49,129 nucleotides of DNA, taken from assembly GCA_902493515.1 (NCBI GenBank), contig CABUPE010000017.1, positions 1 to 49,129 on the forward strand. The letters are read 5' to 3'. The notes beneath the pieces are model-generated. The model saw only the letters and a program-made list of their open reading frames with translations, made no database searches and was not told where the DNA came from. Below are positions 16,466-24,000 of the stretch, piece after piece. Position numbers and translations under genes: made by a program. Each line of letters starts with the position of its first letter. The first letter of the stretch is position 1. Origin of the DNA: an uncultured Collinsella sp. Its GTDB lineage: Bacteria; Actinomycetota; Coriobacteriia; Coriobacteriales; Coriobacteriaceae.

Positions 16466-16825
16466 GTCGGGGAGAAATACGAGGATGATTTCAACGACTT
16501 AATTAAGAATGGAAAGTCCGTAGCAGAGAAGACCCGCTACGAGGATGCCATCAACAGTTTGATTCAGGGAGCAAATTTCGAAAAATCGGATGACGGTTAC
16601 GGTCTGTATACGTATACGGCGGTAGTTGAGAACACCTCTGGTATATCGTTCTCTAACGTCAGCCTGACACTTGCTCTCTATGATGCAGATGACATCAAAG
16701 CGGAGGAGACCTATGCGGACACTTCTTCGTGGGCGCCGGGTGAGAAAGTCAAGTTCGAGGCAATGTCCGATGTTGACGCCGCGCGCGTTGTCGCATCTGT
16801 TTCCAGCTACGATGTAAATAAATAA
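16466..16825 (+). pseudogene. C-terminal remainder of the lipoprotein gene, FxLYD-like domain
   Basis: In the same frame as the lipoprotein, after its TAA, the sequence reads VGEKYEDDFNDLIKNGKSVA. It then gives a beta-rich domain with VVENTSGISFSNVSLTLALY and SSWAPGEKVKFEA, resembling FxLYD domains of Gram-positive lipoproteins (the SLTLALYD and APGEK patterns). It ends at a normal TAA. A TTG at 16559 could start an 88-codon ORF, but I see no ribosome binding site. Restoring one sense codon at 16463 would give a 271-residue lipoprotein. A recent nonsense mutation, an assembly error or programmed readthrough are all possible. Confidence 0.7.
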
Positions 16826-17039
16826 GTTCTGCACGGAAGGGGCGGGTTAATCGGCAATGAATGGTTGACCTGCCCGTTTTATGCCAATTATTGAACAACA
16901 AGTGCTGCAAACGAATGCGTATTATTTCGGATTGCAAACAACTGCCCTCGTCTAAAGACATGCTGAAAACGACAATTAAGGCATGAGGTATAACCCACGG
17001 CAGTTTCTTAAATAACAGGGATTTTGAAAGGAATAGGGG
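16826..17039. other. Intergenic region, AT-rich, possible hairpin
   Basis: A 214-bp gap between the lipoprotein remnant and the DUF4230-like gene. An imperfect hairpin (GGGCGGGT / ACCTGCCC) near 16840-16880 followed by TTTTA may terminate the upstream transcript. The rest presumably holds the promoter of the next operon. No coding sequence is visible. Confidence 0.4.
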
Positions 17040-17711
17040 ATGGATGAGATAGAGGAAGGCATGGGGGCGCTGAAAGCGAAACTCGGGAGAATCCTGACAA
17101 AGCCCAAGGTATTCTTTGCGGGCCTGGCGCTTGGTGGAGTGATTGTGGCTGTACTTTTCATTACCATCTTTAATAACGGCAAAGCTGCGGGCGCGAAAGA
17201 AACGACCCCCAATACGCTTTCCCCGTCGGTCGTGTTTGAACGCATCGCTTCCCAGAACGAGATGGTTTCTGCATCGCAGAACTATGCGATTGTCGATAAG
17301 GTGACGGATACCAAGAGGTTTTTCGATTGGTTTGATATCCCGTTTACGGAAAACAGCTTTTGGTACCGCTATGTGGGAACCATTAAGGCGGGTGTGGATC
17401 TCGAGACGGCAGAGATACATACAAACAAGAAAAAGCTGACCATTACGATGGATGAGCCTTATGTAATCTCGAACACGCCGGATATGAATAAGTCGGGTGC
17501 TCTCGAGGAACGCAACAACATCCTCAATCCCATTGAGGTCAAAGACGTCACGGCGTTTGAAGCGCAGTGCAAGGAGCGGAGTGAAAGCGAGGCCATCAAG
17601 GATGGCAAGCTGCTCGAAGAGGCTCGAGTGAACGCCGAAGCAAATATCCGTGCGATGTTCAACTCGGCATTTGGCGATGAATATACGGTTGATTTCGACT
17701 ATCGGAAATAG
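17040..17711 (+). CDS. DUF4230-like single-pass membrane protein
   Basis: A 223-residue protein with a short charged cytoplasmic N-terminus, one transmembrane helix at about residues 26-46 (FFAGLALGGVIVAVLFITIF) and an extracytoplasmic domain. The pattern FWYRYVGTIKAGVDLETAEI, then KLTITMDEPYVIS, and finally a helical segment with LLEEARVNAEANIRAMF matches the DUF4230 family, whose function is unknown. Homology stems from memory of the family pattern. It is followed 9 bases later by the 353-codon gene with an AGGAGG, so the two form an operon. The basis for function is context only: next to a lipoprotein and a recombinase. Confidence 0.8.
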   Translation: MDEIEEGMGALKAKLGRILTKPKVFFAGLALGGVIVAVLFITIFNNGKAAGAKETTPNTLSPSVVFERIASQNEMVSASQNYAIVDKVTDTKRFFDWFDIPFTENSFWYRYVGTIKAGVDLETAEIHTNKKKLTITMDEPYVISNTPDMNKSGALEERNNILNPIEVKDVTAFEAQCKERSESEAIKDGKLLEEARVNAEANIRAMFNSAFGDEYTVDFDYRK

Positions 17712-17720
17712 GAGGTCACT

Positions 17721-18782
17721 ATGGAGGATAAAGACGATCTAGCTGTTGTCGAAAGGGAGGAGCTGTCGCGACATAAGCAGAGTTTTGATATCCGTAAGGC
17801 CGCTGCTGGGTTGGTTGATGGCGCCGGAAGCGCGATGGCGGGCGCGGTTGCAACCGTACAGAAAGTTGCCGATGGTGCAATGCGTGCTGCAACTCCGATG
17901 GTCGATGACGCCTTGGCGGCTATTGCTGATGCGGCCGATGGTGCGGCAGGTGCTGCTGCGGATATTGGTGACGCCGTCAACGATTGGGCATACCAGCAAC
18001 AGCTCAATAGGTACAGGCCTGTAACCAAAGAGGTCTATCAGAGCCCTTCATTCCATTTGCCGAACATGATTCGAATTGTTGACGGAAATGAGCGTCGGGA
18101 CATCGATGTCTGTAGGGATGCTATTGGTTGGTTGGATACTGTTAAGGGCACGCAGATTTTCAATTTGTACCGCGAAGCAATTGGGGATAGCGAGCTGTCT
18201 TTCTACCCTAAACCATCTCTTTATTCCACATATTACATAGATGCTTTTGATCGGTCTCGCTTTGTTGATCTTGACTCCTATTTCGCAACCATGCAACAAG
18301 ACAAGATGGCCGAGTTGAGACGGATTGCGTTCATGCTTGGCGCGAAGCGCTGCAAGTTGGAGGTGACGGAGTACGAGGAAACTCGGAGAGGCCACCAGGT
18401 TAAGGGAAATGCCAAAGCGGGAAAGAAGGGCTCGGCTCGAATCAACGGCTCTTTGAGCGATTTAACGAGAAATGAGAAGAAAATCCTGTTTACACAGGAA
18501 TTCGAGGGAGACATGGTTCCACAGCGCCCTGAACTCCATTGGTATGCCCATGACTCTGACATTCTCTTGTTAATCGAAACGAGATGCGGTGGAGAGGATA
18601 AAAACAAGGCGAAGAGTTATCGGGTTGAATTGAAAAGCGAGACGACCATGACCATGTCAGTATCGCTTGCTATGGCTATCGATGAGGCATGCAGCAAGCT
18701 GAACATAAGGGCGAATTCGAGCCTGACAAGCCAAGCTAAGCGAGAACTTCGGCAGTCGTTTGTATTTGAAGTTGAATTCTGA
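17721..18782 (+). CDS. 353-residue protein of unknown family
   Basis: I do not recognise this protein. Residues 25-90 are strikingly Ala/Gly/Asp-rich (AAAGLVDGAGSAMAGAVATV, then repeated ADAADGAAGAAADIGDAV). This is the pattern of an amphipathic or glycine-zipper membrane-associating helix, without a classic signal peptide. From about 105 on it appears globular, with basic (RRGHQVKGNAKAGKKGSARI) and beta-rich stretches (LHWYAHDSDILLLIETRCGG) and an Arg/Ser-rich end FVFEVEF. AGGAGG precedes the ATG, and it is the second gene of the DUF4230 operon. A GGGAC palindrome follows the stop. Codon use is more AT-rich than the flanking housekeeping genes, consistent with acquisition. Confidence 0.8.
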   Translation: MEDKDDLAVVEREELSRHKQSFDIRKAAAGLVDGAGSAMAGAVATVQKVADGAMRAATPMVDDALAAIADAADGAAGAAADIGDAVNDWAYQQQLNRYRPVTKEVYQSPSFHLPNMIRIVDGNERRDIDVCRDAIGWLDTVKGTQIFNLYREAIGDSELSFYPKPSLYSTYYIDAFDRSRFVDLDSYFATMQQDKMAELRRIAFMLGAKRCKLEVTEYEETRRGHQVKGNAKAGKKGSARINGSLSDLTRNEKKILFTQEFEGDMVPQRPELHWYAHDSDILLLIETRCGGEDKNKAKSYRVELKSETTMTMSVSLAMAIDEACSKLNIRANSSLTSQAKRELRQSFVFEVEF

Positions 18783-18800
18783 CGTGAATTGTTAGCAGCC

Positions 18801-18835
18801 AAATGCGGCAAAGGGACTGTCCCTTTGCCGCATTT
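18801..18835. repeat. GGGAC palindrome after the 353-codon gene
   Basis: A 35-bp near-perfect palindrome with 17-bp arms (AAATGCGGCAAAGGGAC and complement) around one central T. It shares its core with the palindrome at 13837. It lies 18 bases after a plus-strand stop and before the convergent trmL, so it may also terminate transcription. Confidence 0.85.
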
Positions 18836-18911
18836 GATGTCAAAACCATTTTGTCAAGGACTAGAGAGTTTGAAAGTCTACCATTTCTACCCCGTCTCCT
18901 AATGGCAGGTT

Positions 18912-19511
18912 TTACATGCCGGCAAAGCCTGTTTGGCGTAGGGCCTCGTAGAGGACGATGGCGGCGCTGTTGGAGAGGTTGAGGGCGCTGATGCGGTAGT
19001 CGTCGGGATTGACGAAGTTGCCGCAGATATCCTGCCGAAGGATGGCCTCGTGGCTGTCCTCGGTATGTCCCAGCGATTCCTCGTGGGCTTCCCATGCCTC
19101 GGCGTTATCGAGTGAGTCACAATCGCGCAGCATCGGGATGCGCTCGCAGCGCTCGGGCGCCGCGGCAAGCAGTGGCTCGGGAATGCCCGAGCTCTCGCTG
19201 CCAAAGACCAAGTAGTCGCCGTCGCGGTAGGTGCTCTGCGCATAGGTGCGGCGTGCCTTTTTGGTCAGCAGATGCAGGCGTTCGTCGGCAGGGGAGAGAC
19301 CATTGCGCGCAAGGAAATCCTCCCAGCTGGCATAGGTGGTCACGTCCAAGTTTTGCCAGTAGCCCAGGCCGGCGCGACGTACTGTCTTGTCATCGAGCGA
19401 AAAGCCCAGTGGCTCCACCAGATGTAGACGGGCGCCGGTGACCACGCAGGTGCGGCCGATATTGCCCGTATTGGCCGGAATTTCGGGCGCATACAGCACG
19501 ATGTTGAACAT
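18912..19511 (-). CDS. trmL: tRNA (cytidine/uridine-2'-O)-methyltransferase, TrmL-like
   Basis: SPOUT-class enzyme that 2'-O-methylates the wobble base of tRNA(Leu). The protein of about 199 residues starts MFNIVLYAPEIPANTGNIGR, the family opening. The knotted SAM-binding elements follow: VFGSESSGIPEPLL in the middle and SALNLSNSAAIVLYEALRQ at the end. Start ATG 19511 has AAGGAG upstream; the open frame runs further but is not conserved-looking. The insertion after CERIPMLRDCDSLDNAEAWEA replaces the shorter loop of E. coli TrmL. It is divergent in context from no gene; the upstream neighbour is the CobW-type gene on the same strand behind a hairpin repeat. Confidence 0.88.
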   Translation of the reverse strand: MFNIVLYAPEIPANTGNIGRTCVVTGARLHLVEPLGFSLDDKTVRRAGLGYWQNLDVTTYASWEDFLARNGLSPADERLHLLTKKARRTYAQSTYRDGDYLVFGSESSGIPEPLLAAAPERCERIPMLRDCDSLDNAEAWEAHEESLGHTEDSHEAILRQDICGNFVNPDDYRISALNLSNSAAIVLYEALRQTGFAGM

Positions 19512-19534
19512 GAATCTCCTTGGCTCAGAATGAA

Positions 19535-19573
19535 AAACCACCACGAAGGGGACAGGCACCTTCGTGGTGGTTT
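19535..19573. repeat. GGGAC-containing inverted repeat between tandem genes
   Basis: A perfect 15-bp stem (AAACCACCACGAAGG / CCTTCGTGGTGGTTT) encloses a GGACAGGCA loop, with TTTT-like ends on the minus strand (AAAA at 19534). It lies between the CobW-type gene and trmL, both minus, and can terminate the former. It contains the GGGACAGG core of the repeat family. Confidence 0.8.
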
Positions 19574-19612
19574 GGCGGTTACGTAGGCGGAAAAATGCCC
19601 GCTTGGATAAAC

Positions 19613-20743
19613 CTAGGCGCGGTGCCAGTCGGTCAGGCAGGCATCGAGGGAGGCGATGAGCGCATCCTTGTCCATGTGACGGCCGATGATGCACAGGCTC
19701 GTCATGCGGTCGCCCGTCTCGTCGTCCCAAATCTGCATGATCTCGGGGTTCTCGTCAATGATCTTCTGCTTCTCGCCCTCGGGCGCCGAATCGACAAACA
19801 GGCCGTTCTCCATTAAGCGCATCTGGTGGCCCGCCTGCTCGAACATGTAGCACATGTCCGGATTGCCGGTCTGCCACAGCGGACCCTTGACGCGGATGAC
19901 CTCGTCGGGCCACTCCTGCTCAACAAAATCGGTGAACTTCTGCAGGTCAAACGGCTTGCGGCGCGAGTACACAAAGGTCTCGATGTCGTACTCGAGCACC
20001 TCGGGGTCGTCGTGCTCCTCGGGATGCTCCATGGCCTCGATCCAAGCGGCGGAGTTGTAGGCGCGCATAAAGTCGAAGCGGCCGGTATCGAGCAGCTCCT
20101 CCATGGGGACCTCACCGTTTTGGGCCTCGACGATCACGGCGTCTTTCTGCAGGCTGCGCACGATGGCCTTGAGCTCGGCGATCTGCTCGGGCGTCACGGT
20201 ATCGGTCTTGTTGAGGATCAGCGTGGAGCAGAACTCGATCTGCTGGATGAGCAGACTCTCGATGTCGTCCTCGTCGATATCCTCGGCCAGCAGGTCGCGA
20301 CCGCCGTTGAACTCGTCATACATGCGGGCGCAATCGACCACGGCCACGATGTTGTCGAGCGCGAGCTTGGGCTCGCCGCCCACCTTGGCCTCGTCGCAGA
20401 AGCTCGAGATGGTGTAGGCGATGGGGATAGGCTCGCAAATGCCCGAAGCCTCGATGATGATGTAGTCGAAGTTGCCCGAATCGGCGATGCCCTGCAGCTG
20501 GTTAGCAAGGTCGTCCGAAAGCGTGCAGCAGATGCAGCCGTTGGTGAGCGGGATGAGGTCGTCGGTCTCGGAAAGGCCGCCGTCGGCGATAAGGCTGGCG
20601 TCGACGTTGATCTCGCCGATATCGTTGACGATCACGGCGGCGCGGATGCCGCCGTCGTTAGCGAGGATGTGGTTGAGCAGCGTGGTCTTGCCGGCACCGA
20701 GGTATCCGGTAAGCATGATGATCTTCACGGGTTTGTTGGGCAT
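19613..20743 (-). CDS. CobW/COG0523-family GTPase, metallochaperone type
   Basis: G3E-family GTPase of 376 residues. It likely inserts or delivers a metal (zinc in many homologs, cobalt for CobW). Walker A GYLGAGKTT is at 13-21. The diagnostic metal-binding motif GCICC is at 69-73, and there is an NKTD guanine-specificity motif and a C-terminal CobW_C domain. Acidic stretches (DEDDIESLL, EHPEEHDDPEV) could bind metal. The start ATG 20743 is preceded by AAAGGAGGG; an in-frame ATG 7 codons upstream has none. It is upstream of trmL on the same strand. No Zur-type box was seen before it, so metal control is unproven. Confidence 0.9.
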   Translation of the reverse strand: MPNKPVKIIMLTGYLGAGKTTLLNHILANDGGIRAAVIVNDIGEINVDASLIADGGLSETDDLIPLTNGCICCTLSDDLANQLQGIADSGNFDYIIIEASGICEPIPIAYTISSFCDEAKVGGEPKLALDNIVAVVDCARMYDEFNGGRDLLAEDIDEDDIESLLIQQIEFCSTLILNKTDTVTPEQIAELKAIVRSLQKDAVIVEAQNGEVPMEELLDTGRFDFMRAYNSAAWIEAMEHPEEHDDPEVLEYDIETFVYSRRKPFDLQKFTDFVEQEWPDEVIRVKGPLWQTGNPDMCYMFEQAGHQMRLMENGLFVDSAPEGEKQKIIDENPEIMQIWDDETGDRMTSLCIIGRHMDKDALIASLDACLTDWHRA

Positions 20744-20829
20744 GTGCCCTCCTTTGTTAGACATGGCTTACAGTTAAATCATATGCCAAACGCCTGCTCT
20801 TATACCCACGCGCCGGCAAATAACACAGG

Positions 20830-21171
20830 CTACTCCCAGGCTCCCCACACATCGGGGCAGTAACCGACGGTGGCCTTTTTGCCGTTGCGCACGATGGGCT
20901 CGGCCAAAACCTGCTGATTCTCGAGCAGTTTGTCGAAGCGCTGACTGGGGGTAAGGTGCTGAATGAGCGCGAGCGTCTCCTCGTCCTTGGCTTTGGGGTT
21001 GAGCAGCTTGTCGATACCGCCGACCGCTTGCATCACGCTCGTAAGCTCACCCTTGCTCATCTCCTTTTCCTTAAGGTCAATAAACTGCACCTTAATGCGG
21101 CGCTCCTTAAAATAGCGCTGGGCCTTCTTGGTGTCGAAGGACTTCTTAGTCCCGAAGATTTGAATATTCAT
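20830..21171 (-). CDS. ArsC/Spx-family thioredoxin-fold protein without catalytic Cys
   Basis: A 113-residue member of the ArsC/Spx/YffB family by its conserved thioredoxin fold order: IQIFGTKKSFDTKKAQRYF at the N-terminus, then INE-like FIDLKEKEMSKGELTSV, and the LLENQQVLAEPIVRNGKKATVGY core near the end. In YffB/ArsC members the first loop carries a cysteine (GIKNCDT or CxxC). Here the aligned residue is Ser (KKSFDT), and the next Cys lies in VGYCPDVW near the C-terminus. Arsenate reductase activity is therefore doubtful, and a regulatory or binding role is more likely. It is 12 bases from the flavodoxin-like gene on the same strand. Confidence 0.85.
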   Translation of the reverse strand: MNIQIFGTKKSFDTKKAQRYFKERRIKVQFIDLKEKEMSKGELTSVMQAVGGIDKLLNPKAKDEETLALIQHLTPSQRFDKLLENQQVLAEPIVRNGKKATVGYCPDVWGAWE

Positions 21172-21183
21172 GGTCCCGCCGCT

Positions 21184-21807
21184 CTATCGAATGAAGTTGG
21201 TCGTTGCTCGATCTGCCTCGGGTGCGTTGATGCCGGCGGCCTGTCCTGCCTCGATGCAGCGCAGGAGCCAGGCCATGTTTTTGCCGATGTTTCGCATGGT
21301 GGCAAGGCCCTCGGCATCCCCATCGGCGTCGCCGGGCACGCGGCCAAACACGTTATTCCAGTAGGTGGAAGCAACCACGGGCATTTGCTTAATGGTGAAG
21401 TACTTGTTGAGCACATCGAACGTGGTCGACGTGCCGCCGCGGCGGGCGACGGCGACAGCGGCGCCGGGTTTGAGCTCAAAGGCATGTCCGCCTGCATAGA
21501 ATGCGCGATCGAGTGCCGAGAGAATGCGGCCGCTGGGGTGCGCGTAGTAGACAGGCGAGCCAAAGACAAAGCCGTCGGCCTGTTCGGCGGCAGCGATCAG
21601 CTCGTTGACCACGTCGTCGTCAAAGGTGCAGCGACCGCCAAGCTTGCCACACTGGCCGCAACCGATGCAATCGCGAATGGGCTTGGCGCCCAGCTGAAAC
21701 ACCTCGGTATCAATGCCTTCTGCATTAAGTTGCTCTGCGACTTCGGTGAGTGCGCGGGCGGTGTTGCCGTTTGCCTTGGGGCTGCCATTGACCAAAAGAA
21801 CCTTCAT
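21184..21807 (-). CDS. Flavodoxin-fold NAD(P)H-dependent oxidoreductase
   Basis: A 207-residue FMN-binding protein of the NADPH-dependent FMN reductase/iron-sulfur flavoprotein type. The phosphate loop is NGSPKANGNT near the N-terminus, and FVFGSPVYY is the second FMN contact. A CIGCGQCGKLGGRC cluster of cysteines in the middle could bind an iron-sulfur centre or be redox-active. ATG 21807 with GGGAG is preferred over a GTG one codon earlier. It is upstream of, and probably co-transcribed with, the ArsC/Spx-like gene. Substrate unknown (quinones, nitroaromatics or flavin). Confidence 0.88.
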   Translation of the reverse strand: MKVLLVNGSPKANGNTARALTEVAEQLNAEGIDTEVFQLGAKPIRDCIGCGQCGKLGGRCTFDDDVVNELIAAAEQADGFVFGSPVYYAHPSGRILSALDRAFYAGGHAFELKPGAAVAVARRGGTSTTFDVLNKYFTIKQMPVVASTYWNNVFGRVPGDADGDAEGLATMRNIGKNMAWLLRCIEAGQAAGINAPEADRATTNFIR

Positions 21808-21869
21808 CACAAACTCCCTCTGCTGTCGGTGACTTCTGCGGAGGATTATCGCACGAGAGGGTAGATGAC

Positions 21870-21914
21870 GTGGGGCGCGATGTGAAACGGCTTGTGTTTC
21901 ACATCGCGCCCCAC
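21870..21914. terminator. Strong hairpin between GGDEF and flavodoxin genes
   Basis: A perfect 19-bp stem (GTGGGGCGCGATGTGAAAC and complement) with a 7-base loop. It lies 5 bases beyond the stop of the minus-strand double-GGDEF gene. No T-run follows, but its strength argues for a terminator or an RNA end. Confidence 0.7.
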
Positions 21915-21918
21915 AACG

Positions 21919-23448
21919 CTAGTCCAGCTTGGTGCCCGGTACTTGCGGTGCCTCTTTAAGCAACGCTTTGAGCTCGTTCAAAATGGAAACGGGCTGACGG
22001 TCGACGCCGTCCAGATGGAGCGTGGCCACGCGAATGGGCGGCTGATATTCAAGCGAGCCGATGAGCACGGGAGAACCCAGGAACCGTTCGATGTCGCTTG
22101 CGATCTCGTCGATCGCCTCGGGGCCGAGCTCATCGAAGAGTGCCACGAACATCGGCCCCGTCGAGCGGAACAGGCGGCCCTTGCCGCGCGAACAATCCAT
22201 GAGGCAGGCGGCGCTTTCGGCGAGCACGCGGTCGCCTGCATCGAATCCAAAGCGGGCATTGACCTCGGCGATATCGTCGACCTTAATGGCAATAAAACCT
22301 GCCTCGTGCGGCACGTGGCGCATCTCTCCAATAGCGTTGACCAGTGCGTGGACATCGCCCAGGCCCGTTACTGAGTCGGTCGTATCCGCTAGGCTTCGGT
22401 TGACGATAATGCCCACATACATGCTGGGCTCGGTATCGGTGCCGTCCAAACGGTAGCCCGTGCAGTCGCAAAGCACGTACGCTCCGGTGGCATCCATTAC
22501 GCGATACTGCATGTAGTGGAAGTGCCACGTGCCGTTTATCACCATGTCGAGCTCGGCGCGTACGTTGTCGCGGTCCTCGGGATGAACGCGGGCGAGCCAC
22601 ATGTCGAGTGAGTTAAAAGGGTGCTGGGAGGGCAGGTCAAAATCGCGCACGGCGTTAACCGACCATTGCGATTCGCCCGTATCGAGATTGAGGATAAACG
22701 GATAGCGCGTCTCGGAGCTCATGGAGATCGCTTGGAACACCCGGTCGTTGCAGGGAAGCTGATCGACGATTGGGCGTTGCGGCGCGTCATCGTCTTTCGG
22801 TTGCTGCACACGATGCATAAGCTTATAGCGATACATCTTGCGATCGGCATCCATCGTCATCTGGCGACGCGTGTCGCCAGCAAGTGGATCGACGCGCGAG
22901 CAGCCAAAGCTAAAGCTGCCGATCATGGGCGCCTTGCCACCTGAGCTCGCCTCGATCAGTCCGGCACGTACCTGCTCCAAGCGCTGCTCGAGTTCAGTCT
23001 CGTTTGCGGAGAGCGAGATGAGCACAAACTCGTCTCCACCGATACGGAACAGCATCTCATCGTGCTCCATGGTTTCGGAGAGCGTGCGGCAGATGCTCAG
23101 AATATAGCGGTTGCCTTCGGCGTGGCCGAACCTATCATTGCAATGCTTGAGATGGTCGATGTCAATATAGGCGCAGGTGAAGGGGTCGCCTTTGCGCCAG
23201 AGTTGCTCGACGAGACGGTCGAATCCGTTGCGGTTGCCCAAGTTGGTGAGCGGATCGATATAGGCGTTGCGCTCAAGCAGCTGGCGCTCTTGTTGTAGGA
23301 TGGCATGCGTCTTTTGCAGTTGCTCACCAACAGCGCGTAGCTCAGCAGGCAGCGCGGCAACATCGAGTTCGGCGGTCGATACGCCATTCGCAAGTCGCTG
23401 AAGATAGGCAATAATCGATTGCTCGCCCAGGCGATATGATTCGTTCAT
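21919..23448 (-). CDS. Diguanylate cyclase with two GGDEF domains and a PAS-like domain
   Basis: A 509-residue signalling protein. The first GGDEF domain (about 62-215) has DPLTNLGNR at 65-73 and an intact GGDEF at 137-141, so it can make cyclic di-GMP. No RxxD inhibitory site precedes it. A PAS-like middle (about 240-365, with FNSLDMWLARVHPEDRD and YMQYRVMDATGAYVLCDCTG) follows. The second GGDEF-like domain (about 370-500) starts DSVTGLGDV but has FRSTGPMFVAL in place of GGDEF, so it is degenerate and probably sensory. No transmembrane segments. It starts at an ATG with GGAGG upstream. An EAL remnant lies just upstream on the same strand. Confidence 0.9.
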   Translation of the reverse strand: MNESYRLGEQSIIAYLQRLANGVSTAELDVAALPAELRAVGEQLQKTHAILQQERQLLERNAYIDPLTNLGNRNGFDRLVEQLWRKGDPFTCAYIDIDHLKHCNDRFGHAEGNRYILSICRTLSETMEHDEMLFRIGGDEFVLISLSANETELEQRLEQVRAGLIEASSGGKAPMIGSFSFGCSRVDPLAGDTRRQMTMDADRKMYRYKLMHRVQQPKDDDAPQRPIVDQLPCNDRVFQAISMSSETRYPFILNLDTGESQWSVNAVRDFDLPSQHPFNSLDMWLARVHPEDRDNVRAELDMVINGTWHFHYMQYRVMDATGAYVLCDCTGYRLDGTDTEPSMYVGIIVNRSLADTTDSVTGLGDVHALVNAIGEMRHVPHEAGFIAIKVDDIAEVNARFGFDAGDRVLAESAACLMDCSRGKGRLFRSTGPMFVALFDELGPEAIDEIASDIERFLGSPVLIGSLEYQPPIRVATLHLDGVDRQPVSILNELKALLKEAPQVPGTKLD

Positions 23449-23486
23449 GATGGATAACCTCCTTGGGCGGAACAGCGGTTTGTATC

Positions 23487-23517
23487 ATATCCCCAATTCG
23501 GTTTGAATTGGGGATAT
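23487..23517. promoter_or_regulatory. Inverted repeat upstream of the double-GGDEF gene
   Basis: A perfect 13-bp inverted repeat ATATCCCCAATTC / GAATTGGGGATAT with a 5-base loop. It lies 39 bases upstream of the GGDEF start. No T-run follows on the minus strand, so an operator or 5'-leader hairpin is more likely than a terminator. Confidence 0.45.
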
Positions 23518-23575
23518 AAGTTAACTAATGGAGGCAAATTCCCCCTTCGGCGGTGGTGTTTTGCGCGCGAGCGTA

Positions 23576-23860
23576 TCAGTTGTTATTGCCACCATCGAGC
23601 AATGCCTCAAAATCCTTTGCCGGCATGGGGCGGTAGTAGAGGAAGCCCTGAGCGTGGCAGGCTCCCATTTGTCGTAGCATGTTCGCCTGCTCATTTGTCT
23701 CGACGCCTTCGACCACGACCGGCAGATGGAGCGACTGCGCCATTTCGAGCATCGATGAAATGATCTGCGTGCTGCGGCCTTGATCGCCGTCGACGGGCGC
23801 AATCTGCCAAATGTGCTTGTCGAGCGTCACCATAAAGCCGCTTTCCTCGAGTGCGGGGAT
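23576..23860 (-). pseudogene. EAL-domain phosphodiesterase remnant with internal deletion
   Basis: The frame reads IPALEESGFMVTLDKHIWQ, which matches an early part of the EAL domain. It then jumps within about ten codons to RSTQIISSMLEMAQ and HLPVVVEGVETNEQANMLR, which is the late part. The roughly 130 residues between, including the catalytic metal ligands (DDFGTG region and LEITE), are missing. The end (CHAQGFLYYRPMPAKDFEALL) is normal for the family. No credible start or EAL signature is left, so a non-functional relic is likely. It abuts the GGDEF gene upstream and may be left over from a neighbouring GGDEF-EAL gene. Confidence 0.75.
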
Positions 23861-24000
23861 ATGGGTGCACATGCTGTGGACGGCTATTATTCGACAGGCG
23901 GTAGCGCGACGATGCGATGTTCGATGAAAATGCGACTGAGACGATATATGTTGACGGGTATACTTGTCCCGGTTTAAAACGCAGGAACGGAGATGGTCGC

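Noticed and set aside
16559..16825. A separate 88-codon gene starting at TTG
   Set aside because: It is in the same frame as the lipoprotein and lacks a ribosome binding site, so I treat it as the broken gene's end.
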